64,000 nucleotides of DNA, taken from contig JAUYSK010000028.1 of the NCBI GenBank assembly GCA_030696345.1, positions 165,126 through 229,125 of the forward strand. Direction: 5' to 3'. The position numbers and the translations under genes are program-made. The DNA comes from Azonexus sp. Lineage in GTDB: Bacteria > Pseudomonadota > Gammaproteobacteria > Burkholderiales > Rhodocyclaceae. This document shows positions 54,734 through 64,000 of this stretch, piece by piece; the stretch's first letter is position 1, and each line of letters begins with the position of its first letter. Below the pieces are notes generated by a model that did not search any database, was not told the origin of the DNA, and saw only the letters and a program-made list of their open reading frames with translations.

Positions 54734-57700
54734 TCACAACTCGACCAGACGGCCCTGCAAAGGGAAGTAGATGGCCATGCGGAGCGGCAACGGATCATCA
54801 CTGAACAAGGTGGCATAACGCTCAAGTTGTGGCCGATAGCTTTCGGCACGCAGGGTCAGTTCGGATTCCGGAACACGAACGGTCTTGTAATCAATGATCC
54901 AGCGGCATCCGTCGGCAACGAAAATGCGGTCAATAATGTGGTTGACCGTAGCATTTGCCTCCAGGCTGCTCCAGCCCTGTTCGGCTGCAGCTTCCGGGTG
55001 ATCGGCAAGCACCCAGCGACCACTTTGGCAAAGCAGCGTCGCTTGCACGGCACTCACCGCCTGCGCTGCTCCGGCCTCGGCCTCCGAACTGCCATGGCCC
55101 TGCGCCAGCAACCAGCGCCGCCAGGCTGCGCCCAAGCCGCTCACCCGATCGGCCGACCAGGCATCCAGTCCCTGCCGCGCGATCAGTTCGAGACAACGAT
55201 GCACCAGCGTGCCGACCGAGGCATCGAGGGACAGGCTGCTCTCCGGTTCATCGAGATTGACGGCGTTGTCGGCCAGCCGCGATTCAGCCGGAGAATGCTG
55301 CAATTGTTCCGGAACCCCGGGCTGGATCAGACGCACCAGCGGCGGCACGAAAGTCGCCGGGTCGATGCCGGGGCCACGGGCGGATGGCAGATCGCTCGAC
55401 GTCAGCGTTGCAATAAACACCGGCTGGGCGACGCCGGGCCAGAGCAGTTTCAGCAGCGTCCCGCTGGCCGGCGGTTTCAAGCCATCCGGCTTGTTGGCAT
55501 CCGCCGCCGCAACGCCGACCAGGTGCAGGCGGCGGATGGCACGGGTGGCGGCGACGTAAAGGGCTCGCTCATCCTCATGGGCGCCGCGTTCGGCTTCCAG
55601 CTTCTTCAGATAATCGTAGGCAGTCGGCTCTTCCTTGCCAGCACCCTTGGCTTTCATCGGCGCCACCAGCAGATGTTCGTCACCATCCGGGCCGGCCACT
55701 TCGTCCCATAACAACAGGCTGCTGTCGTTGCTGCCGGTTTCGCGATGGAGGCCGGGCAGGATCACCGTTTCGAACTCCAGCCCCTTGGCCTTGTGGATGG
55801 TCATCATCTGCACACTGCCGCCCAGCGGGTCAGGCGGCGCGAAGAGTTCGGCGGCTTGCGCGGCCAGGGTTTCGGCGTTCAGATTGCGGGCAGCCGCCAG
55901 TTTGTCGACCAGACGGAAGAAAGTTTCGACATCGGCCAATGCTTCCGCTGCGGCCAGGCAACGCGGGCCCCCGAGCAGCAGCCAGACACCCTCCAGCCAG
56001 CGTCGCGGATGCTGCCGGCCGCGCTGGGCGAAGGCCTGTTCGATGATGCTGCGGAGGTGCCTGAGCCGAAGCTGCCCATCGGCCGAGAGGCGAGCCAGTC
56101 GCGCCTCGTCCTGCATCAATTGCCAGACGGTGGATTTCTTGTCGTCGGCCGCCAGCGCATGCAGGTCGGCCAGCGTCAGCCCGCACCACGGGGCGCGCAG
56201 CAACGCCAGCCAATGCACGCGGTCGGCGCGGTGATGCAGGGCACGGAACAGGATCAGCAGATCCTGGACATGCTGGCGACCATCCAGCCCTTCGATATCA
56301 ACCGCCTGAAATCGCAGGTCGGGCGCGCTGCGCCGGATCTCGGCGACGAGGGCATCGAGGTGGCTGCGGGCGCGCACCAGCACGGCGATACGTTCGTCCG
56401 GATAGTCGCGACGGGCCTTGAGGATCAGCTCAAGAACGCAGCGTCCCTCATCCTCGGCGGCATCGCTGCCCTCACGCTCGATCTGCGCATGTACGGTGAC
56501 CCCGCTGTCGGCATGGTCTGGCCGGGTGGCCGCTGATTCGGCATAGCGCACGGCGCCGGTTTCCGGCCCGTCTTCGGGCGGAAAGATGCTCGGGAAGGCG
56601 GCGTTCACCCAATCGACAATGCCCGGAAATGAACGGTTATTGCGGAACAAACGCAGGTGTTCGAGCCGGATGTCGCCGATGCCGCGTTCGCGCACGCGCA
56701 GGAAAAGCCCGACATCGGCCTTGCGGAAACGGTAGATCGACTGCATCGGGTCGCCGACCACGAACAGCGTCCGGCCATCGTCCGGCATCCAGCCCCGCGT
56801 CAGCTTTTCGAGCAGCGCGACCTGGGTCGGGCTGGTGTCCTGGAATTCATCGACCAGCAGGTGACGAATGCGGTAGTCGAGCGCCTGCGCCAGATCGGTC
56901 GGCGCTTCATCGTCGCCCAGCGCCAGCCCGGCGCGAGCGGCGATCTCGATGAAATCGACCTCGCCGATTTCCTGAAAAGCCAGCCACAACTGCCCGGCTG
57001 CCAGCCGAAGCAGGCGCGAGAAACATTCGACGGTGGCCCATTCGGCATCGCTCAAATGCGGCTGCGGCAGGCCGACCAGCATACTCAGCGCCTCTTCCAG
57101 CCCGGCGACATCACGCAGGTCGCCAAGCAATTCCAGCATGGCTTTTTTCTGCTCGGCGAATACCTTGTCGGCCGGGAAGCCGATCCGTTTATCGACTGCC
57201 TTGCGCAACGTGCCCGTGCCGGTCAGCAGCAGGCCGGCCACCGCCCGCCAAGCTTCCAGATCGGCAATTGCTGCGGTCAACGGCACATTCCAGGCAAAAA
57301 GCGCGTCGAGCGACCCCGGCACATTGGCGGCGGCAAAGCGGGCGAGCGGCATCAGCAAAGACTGCACCCGGCCATCGAGCAAAGTGCCCACCTGTTCGAG
57401 GTCGCGTTCGATCAAGGCCGCAAAACCGGCCTCGACCTCGGCCTTCATCTCGCCACTTTCGATCCGCGACGCGTGATGCAGCCACTGGTCGCGGCGGCCG
57501 AGCATGCTGACCAGCAGCTTTTCCAGCCGCCCGGCGTTGTTGTCCATGAACGCCAGCGCCTCGGCCACCACATCGGCATCCGGCGTGGCGGCCTCGACCA
57601 TTTCCAGCGTCCGGCGGGCGGCGGTGGCGTAATGCGCCTTGGCATCGTCGGTGACGCCGGGCTGTGCACCGAAGCGGCTGAGGTAAGGCATCTGCCGGGC

Positions 57701-58090
57701 GAGGCTGGCACACAGCGCGTCCAGCGTCGTGATTCGCAGTCGGCCTGGATGGCCGAGCAGGCTCCAGCCACGCGCCGCATCGTGGGCCAGAACCTTCAAA
57801 GCCAGATCGAAGGTAAGCTTTTTGTGCGCCGCCTCGGGCATCTTGCCAGTCGCTGCCAGTTCCAGGCTGCCGAGAATCCGGTCGCGCATCTCGGTTGCCG
57901 CCTTGTTGGTGAAGGTCAGCGCCAGCACTTCTTCCGGATGTTCAACCACCGCCAGCAGGCGCAAATAGCGCTGCGTCAGCAACTCCGTCTTACCGGCGCC
58001 GGCGGGTGCCTCAACGATAAACGACGCCACCTCCAGGGCACGAAGCCGGGCGGTTTTGTCTTCTTCGAGGCGGTCGACCGCAGCAGTCAT
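54734..58090 (-). CDS. addA: UvrD-like helicase/nuclease AddA
   Basis: A protein of about 1118 residues. The ATG at 58090 overlaps the addB stop by 4 bp. The N-terminus has Walker A SFIVEAPAGAGKTELLTQRY. Later motifs are LTFTNKAATEMRDRIL (Ia), LLVDEFQDTSPTQVALLEKL (II), VVGDPMQSIYRFRKAD (III), MTIHKAKGLEFETVILPGL and ALYVAATRAIRRLHLVGV (V/VI). A C-terminal PD-(D/E)xK nuclease shows RWIIDYKTVRVPESEL. This is the AddA type of RecBCD-like double-strand break resection enzyme. Confidence 0.93.
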   Translation of the reverse strand: MTAAVDRLEEDKTARLRALEVASFIVEAPAGAGKTELLTQRYLRLLAVVEHPEEVLALTFTNKAATEMRDRILGSLELAATGKMPEAAHKKLTFDLALKVLAHDAARGWSLLGHPGRLRITTLDALCASLARQMPYLSRFGAQPGVTDDAKAHYATAARRTLEMVEAATPDADVVAEALAFMDNNAGRLEKLLVSMLGRRDQWLHHASRIESGEMKAEVEAGFAALIERDLEQVGTLLDGRVQSLLMPLARFAAANVPGSLDALFAWNVPLTAAIADLEAWRAVAGLLLTGTGTLRKAVDKRIGFPADKVFAEQKKAMLELLGDLRDVAGLEEALSMLVGLPQPHLSDAEWATVECFSRLLRLAAGQLWLAFQEIGEVDFIEIAARAGLALGDDEAPTDLAQALDYRIRHLLVDEFQDTSPTQVALLEKLTRGWMPDDGRTLFVVGDPMQSIYRFRKADVGLFLRVRERGIGDIRLEHLRLFRNNRSFPGIVDWVNAAFPSIFPPEDGPETGAVRYAESAATRPDHADSGVTVHAQIEREGSDAAEDEGRCVLELILKARRDYPDERIAVLVRARSHLDALVAEIRRSAPDLRFQAVDIEGLDGRQHVQDLLILFRALHHRADRVHWLALLRAPWCGLTLADLHALAADDKKSTVWQLMQDEARLARLSADGQLRLRHLRSIIEQAFAQRGRQHPRRWLEGVWLLLGGPRCLAAAEALADVETFFRLVDKLAAARNLNAETLAAQAAELFAPPDPLGGSVQMMTIHKAKGLEFETVILPGLHRETGSNDSSLLLWDEVAGPDGDEHLLVAPMKAKGAGKEEPTAYDYLKKLEAERGAHEDERALYVAATRAIRRLHLVGVAAADANKPDGLKPPASGTLLKLLWPGVAQPVFIATLTSSDLPSARGPGIDPATFVPPLVRLIQPGVPEQLQHSPAESRLADNAVNLDEPESSLSLDASVGTLVHRCLELIARQGLDAWSADRVSGLGAAWRRWLLAQGHGSSEAEAGAAQAVSAVQATLLCQSGRWVLADHPEAAAEQGWSSLEANATVNHIIDRIFVADGCRWIIDYKTVRVPESELTLRAESYRPQLERYATLFSDDPLPLRMAIYFPLQGRLVEL

Positions 58091-60765
58091 CCAGTTTTCT
58101 CCACCAACGCTTCGGCCAGCAGGCGCCGGCGCTCGGCCAGCCGGAGCAGGGGCTTGACCTCGCAATATTGCAGCGCCGCTTCATCGGCAAAGCTGACGCT
58201 CGCCACACCCTGCCGAACCTCGCGGGCCACGGCATGCAGGCGTTCGCGCCAGTGCATGACGACGGCGATCCAGTCGGGGAATTCGGCGGGATCGAAAATT
58301 TTCTGCTTCTCGTCACCGATGCCCTGAACGCCGGGCAGGATGTCCTTTTCATCGGCCACGCCGGCAAAGGCCGGCTTGTCGAGCAACACCTTGGCGAAAA
58401 CAACCGCGGTCACTTCTTCGGCGACCAGGGCGGCGTAGATCGGCAGTTGTGGTTCGGTAATGCGCTGCTCGGCCCAGTTCTTGTAATCGATACTGACGCC
58501 GGTCTTGTAGTCGATGATGACCTGCCGGCCATCGGCCAGCTGATCGATGCGGTCGACGACCATTTTGACCTTGATTTGCTCGATCTCGACTTCAGCCGGC
58601 TGTTCGCAGGCGATGACCTCGAAATCGACGCCACGCTTGGCCTCAACCCCCAGCCAGACCAGCAGCAGCTTTTCCAGACGCGCCGCCTCAAGTTCCCGGA
58701 AGCGGGCCGGTAGAGTGACGCGGCGATCCAGCTCGAAGTTTTGCAACGCCTTGATCACCGCCTCGGCAACGGCCTGCTGCCGGGCCGACTCACCCAGCGC
58801 CGCGAGCGCCTGCGACGAACGCACCGCGCTCCAGAAGGCTTCCAGCGCCTCATGCACCAGCGTGCCACGGGCCGCCGGGTCGAGGCCTTCAACCGGCACT
58901 TCCATATCTTCCGCCCCGAGCCGGTACTGAAAATAGGCCCAGGCCGGGCAAATGGCCTGGGCGCGCAGCAACCAGCTGCCGCCGGAAACCTTCTCGCCCT
59001 CGCCGACCGGCGGTGCCATCGCATCGGCGCGTAGTTCGCAGGCTGCGGCAGCCTGTTGCGCCAGTTGCCGGGCCAGCGTTTCAATGGCCAGCGGTGCTTC
59101 GGCCAAAAGCGGCAGGCCGGCGATCAGCGGGCTGGGGCGCAGCATGCGATTGCCGTCGGCCTGGGCCCAGGAAAAAATCACTTCCGGCGCCGCGAGCGAC
59201 AGGCGGGCGTGCACCCGCGTCGCGAAATCCAGTTCGACCTCGGCGCTGGCATGGGCCGCCCCGGCAGCGCGCAGCAGTTCGGCCGGCAACAACGGATTGG
59301 GGCGTGGCGCCGGCGGCCAGAGGTCGTCGTTCATGCCCATCACCCACAGCGCATCGAAGCCAAGACCGGCACTTTCGAGCACACCAAGCACCTGGATGGC
59401 CGGGCGGCCACGCGTTTCGGGCTGGAAAATGCGCTGGCGGCAAAGCTGCGACAAGCGGCGCACCGCCTCGTTGAGCGACAAGGGGCCGAGCAAGCCGTCA
59501 AAGCGACCGAAACTGTCGAGCACTTCGCCAAACGCCCGGCGAGCCTGGAATTCGTGGCTGGAAAGCGCCCGGTCGCCGGGCCAGCCGGCAGCCTTCAAGG
59601 CCTTACGAAAGACCGCCGACCACTCGCCCGGACGCAGGTTTTTGGGCAGGCCGCTCATCGCCTCGACAAAACCTTCGAGGGCGGCCACCGTTTGCGGGCA
59701 AAGCGGCGCCTGTTCCTCGGCCAGGCGCCCGGCCAGACGGATCAGTGCCGGCAGCGTGGTGAAATAGGGCAGGTCGCGACGCAAGGCGGCATCGAAGCGG
59801 GCCCGACCATCGGCCTCCATCTCGGCGGCACCCCAGCCACCAGCCAGCAACAGCGCCGACAAGCGGCTCTGCTCAAGCTTGGCGCGACCACTGCCGAGGG
59901 CCAGCAGATCGAGGGCGACGCGAATCAACGGCAAATCAGCCAGCCCGCGCCCAAGGGAAAAGTTGAAGCAGCGCGGCACTTCGGCAGCGTCCGGCCGAAT
60001 CAGTGCGGGATGTAGCGCATCATCGAGTCTGAATTCCAGCCGGTCGCGCACGCCGGCCAGATCGGGTGCAACGATACCGAGCCGGGCAGCGGGATTGGCG
60101 GCGAGATGCGCCCTGGCCCAGGCTGCGACGGCGGCACATTCGGCCTCGCTATCGGCACAGGCCAACACCTGCCGACTGCTGCGGTCGACCGCGTTTTTCG
60201 GCACATTTTCAAGCTGCACACCGCGCCCAGTCAGCGCGCTCATCAAAGCCTCTTCGAGCGGCGTGTAGCGGTCGAAGCCGGCGAAACTGATCGCCGCCGG
60301 CAAGACGAAATAGCCTTTTTCAATCAAACCGATTATTTGCCGATGCAGACTGACCTGATCGAGCCAGCCGCCGACCCGGCAGCGCGTCTCGAACTCAGCC
60401 TGCCAGCCGAGGAAAAGCTTGGCTTCGTCGGAAAGCTGGCCAGCGCTCGGCCGGATATTCCACAGACGTGCCAGCGCGTGAGCCTCGGCCGCCGAAGCAG
60501 CCATGCCCTGAATGTCAAAGAGCGGCGCCGCTTCGGTCAGCGAGGCGGCAATCACTTTTTCCCACAGCAGGCGTTCGGCAAAAGGATCCAGCGCCGCCGG
60601 CAAGTCGGCGATGCCGCTGAGCAAGGCCTCGTCAGCCAGCGCCGCCAGCCACTGGCCGAGCGTCAGTGCCTGCCGGGTGCGCCAGACTGATTTGTCGCCC
60701 GGCACTTCGCCGCGCAGGGTCTGGGCGAGCCGGGTGGTGGCGCAGAGAAACAGCTTGTCGCTCAA
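58087..60765 (-). CDS. addB: PD-(D/E)xK nuclease AddB-like subunit
   Basis: An 892-residue partner of AddA. The N-terminal part resembles an inactive helicase (MSDKLFLCATTRLAQTLRGE, ALMSALTGRGVQLENVPKNA), with no canonical Walker A by eye. The middle has RGRPAIQVLGVLESAGLGFD and ALWVMGMNDDLWPPAPRPNP, typical of AddB/RexB. The C-terminus is a nuclease of the Cas4/RecB kind with RGTLVHEALEAFWSAV (His), VKMVVDRIDQLADGRQVIID and YKTG. It processes the second strand at breaks up to recombination hotspots. Confidence 0.9.
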   Translation of the reverse strand: MSDKLFLCATTRLAQTLRGEVPGDKSVWRTRQALTLGQWLAALADEALLSGIADLPAALDPFAERLLWEKVIAASLTEAAPLFDIQGMAASAAEAHALARLWNIRPSAGQLSDEAKLFLGWQAEFETRCRVGGWLDQVSLHRQIIGLIEKGYFVLPAAISFAGFDRYTPLEEALMSALTGRGVQLENVPKNAVDRSSRQVLACADSEAECAAVAAWARAHLAANPAARLGIVAPDLAGVRDRLEFRLDDALHPALIRPDAAEVPRCFNFSLGRGLADLPLIRVALDLLALGSGRAKLEQSRLSALLLAGGWGAAEMEADGRARFDAALRRDLPYFTTLPALIRLAGRLAEEQAPLCPQTVAALEGFVEAMSGLPKNLRPGEWSAVFRKALKAAGWPGDRALSSHEFQARRAFGEVLDSFGRFDGLLGPLSLNEAVRRLSQLCRQRIFQPETRGRPAIQVLGVLESAGLGFDALWVMGMNDDLWPPAPRPNPLLPAELLRAAGAAHASAEVELDFATRVHARLSLAAPEVIFSWAQADGNRMLRPSPLIAGLPLLAEAPLAIETLARQLAQQAAAACELRADAMAPPVGEGEKVSGGSWLLRAQAICPAWAYFQYRLGAEDMEVPVEGLDPAARGTLVHEALEAFWSAVRSSQALAALGESARQQAVAEAVIKALQNFELDRRVTLPARFRELEAARLEKLLLVWLGVEAKRGVDFEVIACEQPAEVEIEQIKVKMVVDRIDQLADGRQVIIDYKTGVSIDYKNWAEQRITEPQLPIYAALVAEEVTAVVFAKVLLDKPAFAGVADEKDILPGVQGIGDEKQKIFDPAEFPDWIAVVMHWRERLHAVAREVRQGVASVSFADEAALQYCEVKPLLRLAERRRLLAEALVEKTG

Positions 60766-60793
60766 ACCGCCCCCGGAGAAATGCCGCTAAAAA

Positions 60794-61513
60794 TCAGTTG
60801 ACCGCAGCAGGCTGGGCAGGACGGGCTGGGGCAGCAGGTTTGGCCGGCGCGGCGGGCTTGGCATCGGACGCAACAGGCGCAGCGGGCTTCGCCATCGGTG
60901 ATGCCGGCGCCGGCGCGGCTGGTTTGGCCATAGGGCTCGCCGGAGCGGGTGCCGCCGGTTTAAGCATCGGGGAGGCCGGGGCTGCCGGCTTGGCATCGCT
61001 GGCAGCCGGGCCGGGCATGGCGGGTTTGGCCGGTGCAGCTGGTGCCATGGGTACCGCAGGCTTTGCTGCCACCGGCGCAGCGGCGGGCGCTGACTTTAGC
61101 TCGGCAGAACTGCCGGGCATGGCCGGGCGGGCAGGAGAGGCAGGCACGGCAACGCTCGCCGGCTTGGCGACTTCGGGCTGCCGGGCAACCGGTGACGCCG
61201 GACGGGCCGGTTCGTTGCTCACCCGCGCCGGGGCGGGTGCTGCCGCTGGCGCGCGAGTTGCGCCACTGACGGTTACATCGGCCCGCAGATCCTGCAGGGT
61301 AGCCGGACCAATCCCGGGTACGTTCTGGAGATCATCGACCGACTTGAACGGCCCGTTTTTCTTGCGGTAATCGACAATCGCCTTCGCCTTGGTCGGGCCG
61401 ATGCCCTTCAGGCCATCGAGTTCGTCCTTGCTCGCCGTGTTGATATTGACCTGCGCCAGAGCCAGGCCCGCAACCAGCAGCCAGCCGACCAAAACCATCC
61501 AGAATTTCTTCAT
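60794..61513 (-). CDS. comEA: ComEA-like helix-hairpin-helix protein with long Ala/Pro tail
   Basis: A 239-residue protein. ATG 61513 has AGGAG 8 nt upstream. After a signal peptide (MKKFWMVLVGWLLVAGLALA) comes a ComEA-type double helix-hairpin-helix (VNINTASKDELDGLKGIGPT, VDDLQNVPGIGPATLQDL), which binds double-stranded DNA in competence. Then about 150 residues of low-complexity Ala/Pro/Lys sequence follow with repeated KPAAPAPASPMA units, far beyond the usual ~100-residue length. The tail may span the envelope or bind cell wall. Competence function in this organism is not established. Confidence 0.85.
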   Translation of the reverse strand: MKKFWMVLVGWLLVAGLALAQVNINTASKDELDGLKGIGPTKAKAIVDYRKKNGPFKSVDDLQNVPGIGPATLQDLRADVTVSGATRAPAAAPAPARVSNEPARPASPVARQPEVAKPASVAVPASPARPAMPGSSAELKSAPAAAPVAAKPAVPMAPAAPAKPAMPGPAASDAKPAAPASPMLKPAAPAPASPMAKPAAPAPASPMAKPAAPVASDAKPAAPAKPAAPARPAQPAAVN

Positions 61514-61590
61514 GACCACGTCTCCTTTTTATGCCGTACGGAATCCAGCCAGCTTACCGGATTTTCGTCTTCCAACTCGTAGTTCGCGAA

Positions 61591-63780
61591 TCACTTGACC
61601 CCGAGAAAAAGGAAAAGATTGGAAACACCGCTCGTCGAATATGCGCCACCGATATAAACCGGCCCCAAGGGGGTTTCGCCACCGAGATAGATCGCCAGTG
61701 AATCAAGCACGCCATCGCGCGTGGTTTCCGTATAGCGGAAGCCGGCCCGCGCCGCTTCAAGCGCCACACCCAATCGCATGTCGCCGCGAAGCCCCATGGG
61801 AAGCCGACCAATGATCTGTTCGCCACGTATGCCAAAGTAGGAAATGTCGTCACCCATAATCTGCCCCTTGGCATACGCCGACATGTTGAGGAACCCCCCG
61901 AGCGTCGCCGCATCGTATAAAGGAAGCCGGCCACGGGGCGAACCCGAATAGGCAACCCGGGCATTGATCACCGTATCGCGCCACGAAATGGCGCCCTGAA
62001 TGTCGGCATCGAAACGGGAATAGTTCTGCTGCGGCGAATCAAAATAAGCCAGCTTCGTTGACCAGCCATCCGTCGGAAAATACATCCGGTTCATTTGATC
62101 AAAATCGAGCGTGGCCTTGATACCACCAAAAGTCACCCGAGCCCCCGGTAGCGAAGGATCACCAACTTCAAGCGAGGCCCGGCGCTGGCGCTCCAGCCAG
62201 CCAAGCCGGACTTGCCCGAGCAGGCCAACATTAGCCCCGACATGGGCCGCCAGTCCCGTCTCGTACATGCTGTACTCGGCAATCCGCCGATCCTCCTGGA
62301 AGATATTGAGGCGGGCTTGCTCGGTCCAGGCTGCTGTTTCGACGAAGAAATTCCGCGCCGGATCCAGCGGCTGATACCAGTCACCGGCCAGTCGATTGGT
62401 ATTGCCGACGTCGACCGAAGCGATCAGCTCGCCGCCCAGTTGGTTGATCAGCGTCTTGTGATAGGCGGCGCGCAAGCCAAACGTCGAACCTTTCGATGTA
62501 TCGGCATCGAGATTGACCGCAAAACGCATGTAGTCCGGGCCCCAGCTCTTTTCCATCGGCGTGACTTTGAGAATATTGCGCTCACGCTGGGTCATCACAG
62601 CGTAATCGACCGTCTCGTAAAAACCATCGCCATACATGCGCAGCAGGTCGCGGTTGATATCAGTCGGGCGCACCTTCCCGCCATTCTCGACCCGCAGATG
62701 GCGCGAGACGACCGCCGGATTGACATACTTGAGGCCAACCACCTCAACCTCGTCGATCAGCGGCGTTGGGCGCGAGACCACTTCAATGCCTTTCCACCAG
62801 GCCAGATAGGTCGCCTCCGGCTGCGACAGCTTTTGCAGGCTGGGGATCATCGCCTCCGCCGCCACCCGGCCGCGATCAGCCGTTTCCGCATGGCGGGGGA
62901 AGTCACCCGCCGTAATTCCGTCGAGATCCGGCTTGATATAAATGTCATTCGGCGTCAATTGGGCCAGTGAGCGAGTGACGTTCTGCTCGGTCAGGATATT
63001 GACCATCTGTGCCGACACCGTCAGCAACGACCCGACCGACTCCGCCTTGAGCAGCGGCGAACCAACGTTAACGGCAATGACGATATCCGCCTTGCAACGC
63101 TCCTTGACCTCACTGATCGGCACGTTATCGACCAGTCCACCATCCACCAGCTTCCGCCCCTGATAATCGACCGGCGCCAGCAAACCCGGCACCGACATGC
63201 TGGCCCGCATTGCCTTGGTCAGACTGCCTTCACGAAACACCACCCGCTCACCGTTACCGATGTCGGTAGCAATGATCGACAGCGGCAGCGGCAGGTTCTC
63301 GATATTGCGCTCCCCCTGGTTTTCACGTACCAGCTGATTGAAGAACAGTTTGATCTTCTGACCGGAAACCATGCCCGACTGATAGCGCATACCCTCTGAC
63401 GTAATGCCGGTTTCCGATCCCGGCAAATAGTTGCGCAGCGTCGCCTTGTTGCGGTAACTCATCTCGGAATAGGACGGGTTGTCGATGAACATGTCGTTCC
63501 AGTCGGCAGCCGCCAAGGCTGTCCGCATCGCCGAGGCTGACAGGCCGGCCGCATAGGCACCGGCCACCAGCGCCCCCATGCTGGTCCCGGCCACGCAGTC
63601 GACCGGCACACGCATCTTCTCCAGCACCTCCAGCACCCCGATATGCGCTGCGCCACGCGCCCCGCCACCGCCCAGCACCAGGCCAATGCGGGGTCTCGCC
63701 GGCGGCTCGGCCGCCTGCGCGCAAGAAATCAGCGACAGGCCAGCCAGACTGAGGCTGAGAAGGAGTGCGGTTTTCTTCAT
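61591..63780 (-). CDS. Patatin-like phospholipase with BamA-type barrel (type Vd autotransporter)
   Basis: A 729-residue protein starting at ATG 63780 with a signal peptide (MKKTALLLSLSLAGLSLISC). The patatin domain (about 30-315) has the oxyanion loop GLVLGGGGARGAAHIGV, the nucleophile elbow GTSMGALVAG (Ser) and the Asp motif LVDGGLVDNVPISE. A POTRA-like region (about 325-410: VEVVGLKYVNPAVVSRHLRV) and a C-terminal 16-strand barrel follow, ending in an aromatic-rich strand (GVSNLFLFLGVK). This is the PlpD layout: the outer membrane barrel carries a phospholipase. Lipase activity is expected but unproven here. Confidence 0.93.
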   Translation of the reverse strand: MKKTALLLSLSLAGLSLISCAQAAEPPARPRIGLVLGGGGARGAAHIGVLEVLEKMRVPVDCVAGTSMGALVAGAYAAGLSASAMRTALAAADWNDMFIDNPSYSEMSYRNKATLRNYLPGSETGITSEGMRYQSGMVSGQKIKLFFNQLVRENQGERNIENLPLPLSIIATDIGNGERVVFREGSLTKAMRASMSVPGLLAPVDYQGRKLVDGGLVDNVPISEVKERCKADIVIAVNVGSPLLKAESVGSLLTVSAQMVNILTEQNVTRSLAQLTPNDIYIKPDLDGITAGDFPRHAETADRGRVAAEAMIPSLQKLSQPEATYLAWWKGIEVVSRPTPLIDEVEVVGLKYVNPAVVSRHLRVENGGKVRPTDINRDLLRMYGDGFYETVDYAVMTQRERNILKVTPMEKSWGPDYMRFAVNLDADTSKGSTFGLRAAYHKTLINQLGGELIASVDVGNTNRLAGDWYQPLDPARNFFVETAAWTEQARLNIFQEDRRIAEYSMYETGLAAHVGANVGLLGQVRLGWLERQRRASLEVGDPSLPGARVTFGGIKATLDFDQMNRMYFPTDGWSTKLAYFDSPQQNYSRFDADIQGAISWRDTVINARVAYSGSPRGRLPLYDAATLGGFLNMSAYAKGQIMGDDISYFGIRGEQIIGRLPMGLRGDMRLGVALEAARAGFRYTETTRDGVLDSLAIYLGGETPLGPVYIGGAYSTSGVSNLFLFLGVK

Positions 63781-63800
63781 GATCAAAATCTCAGGCAGAA

Positions 63801-63826
63801 AAAAGCCCCGCTGGGCGGGGCTTTTC
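63801..63826 (-). terminator. Rho-independent terminator of the OmpA-family gene
   Basis: AAAAGCCCCGC (63801-63811), loop TGG, GCGGGGCTTTT (63815-63825): a perfect 11-bp stem with A/T edges, just downstream of the OmpA stop on the minus strand. Confidence 0.9.
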
Positions 63827-63843
63827 GTTGAAGCGTCGGCGAA

Positions 63844-64000
63844 TTACTTGGTGCCGATGACTTCGATATCAACACGACGATCCGGCTGCAGGCAGTCGAT
63901 CAGCGCCTTGGACTTGGCTTCGCCCTTGCACTTGTCGCCAGTAACCGGCTGCTTCTCGCCCTTGCCTTCGGTGTAAACACGGTTGGCTTCGATGCCCTTG
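63844..64000 (-). CDS. OmpA-family protein, C-terminal end (cut by window edge)
   Basis: The last 51 codons plus stop of a gene that continues beyond the window. The translation reads KGIEANRVYTEGKGEKQPVT, then GDKCKGEAKSKALIDCLQ, and ends PDRRVDIEVIGTK. This is the end of an OmpA peptidoglycan-binding domain; the D-R-R-V-(D/E)-(I/V)-E-V motif is its signature and the Cys pair is typical of betaproteobacterial OmpA porins. The N-terminal beta barrel is outside the window. The stop codon is at 63844-63846, followed by a strong terminator. Confidence 0.93.
   Translation of the reverse strand, partial: KGIEANRVYTEGKGEKQPVTGDKCKGEAKSKALIDCLQPDRRVDIEVIGTK

Noticed and set aside
56657..58327. A 556-codon plus-strand open frame
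   Set aside because: Antisense to addA, with no recognisable domain.

Overview
The window is a chromosomal segment of a GC-rich Gram-negative bacterium, most likely a betaproteobacterium of the Rhodocyclales (Dechloromonas/Azonexus type). This is an inference from gene content: CzcCBA efflux, AddAB-type repair nucleases, FolE2, many two-component and c-di-GMP proteins, a Gram-negative LTA-synthase-family sulfatase and an OmpA C-terminus ending in DRRVDIEV. No rRNA or tRNA gene, insertion sequence or phage was seen.

Layout. 1-1684: the end of a DUF3300 gene and a DUF2950 gene. 1812-4641: an export-like trio (membrane fusion protein, DUF3302 protein, NodT-type outer membrane lipoprotein). 4710-5309: a secreted protein with two similar halves. 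5412-15212: a probable light-inducible regulon. A CarH/LitR-type MerR regulator with complete adenosylcobalamin motifs (14307-15212) faces a long minus-strand series: glutathione peroxidase, FolE2, FAD amine oxidoreductase, DUF1365, cyclopropane synthase, chalcone-isomerase-like protein, MFS, DUF3833, SDR and NTF2-like. A ~610-bp compound inverted repeat (8363-8974) interrupts the series. Then come rfaE2 and a lower-GC patch with PAS-LuxR, Lar-like and hypothetical genes.

17869-25665 is a five-gene minus-strand signalling operon: an unrecognised protein, a stand-alone B12-binding protein with the same Wx9EH and ExHxxG motifs as CarH but no DNA-binding domain, a PAS hybrid kinase, a REC-HD-GYP phosphodiesterase and a Cache-HAMP-PAS hybrid kinase. 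It is read here as a candidate B12 photosensor wired to phosphorelay and c-di-GMP, and is the best candidate for an undescribed system. 26057-32133: kup, an HDOD protein, a lipoprotein cytochrome c', a TonB-like protein, ssb and an MFS pump.

32260-34350 is a small accessory island: a GSU2403-type nucleotidyltransferase with a palindromic promoter, a decayed type I-F-like CRISPR remnant without cas genes, and a ParE-type toxin-antitoxin pair. 34893-39621: a Ser/Thr kinase fused to a cyclic-nucleotide-binding domain, uvrA and dgkA. 39721-47860: czcCBA plus an SRPBCC gene, with a divergent two-component system.

47905-54683: an LTA-synthase-family gene preceded by four tandem 11-bp-spaced sites, and a minus-strand operon of two solute-binding proteins, a diguanylate cyclase, a response regulator and a sensor kinase. 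54734-61513: addA, addB and a ComEA-like protein with an unusual Ala/Pro tail. 61591-63780: a patatin-type Vd autotransporter. The window ends inside an OmpA-family gene.
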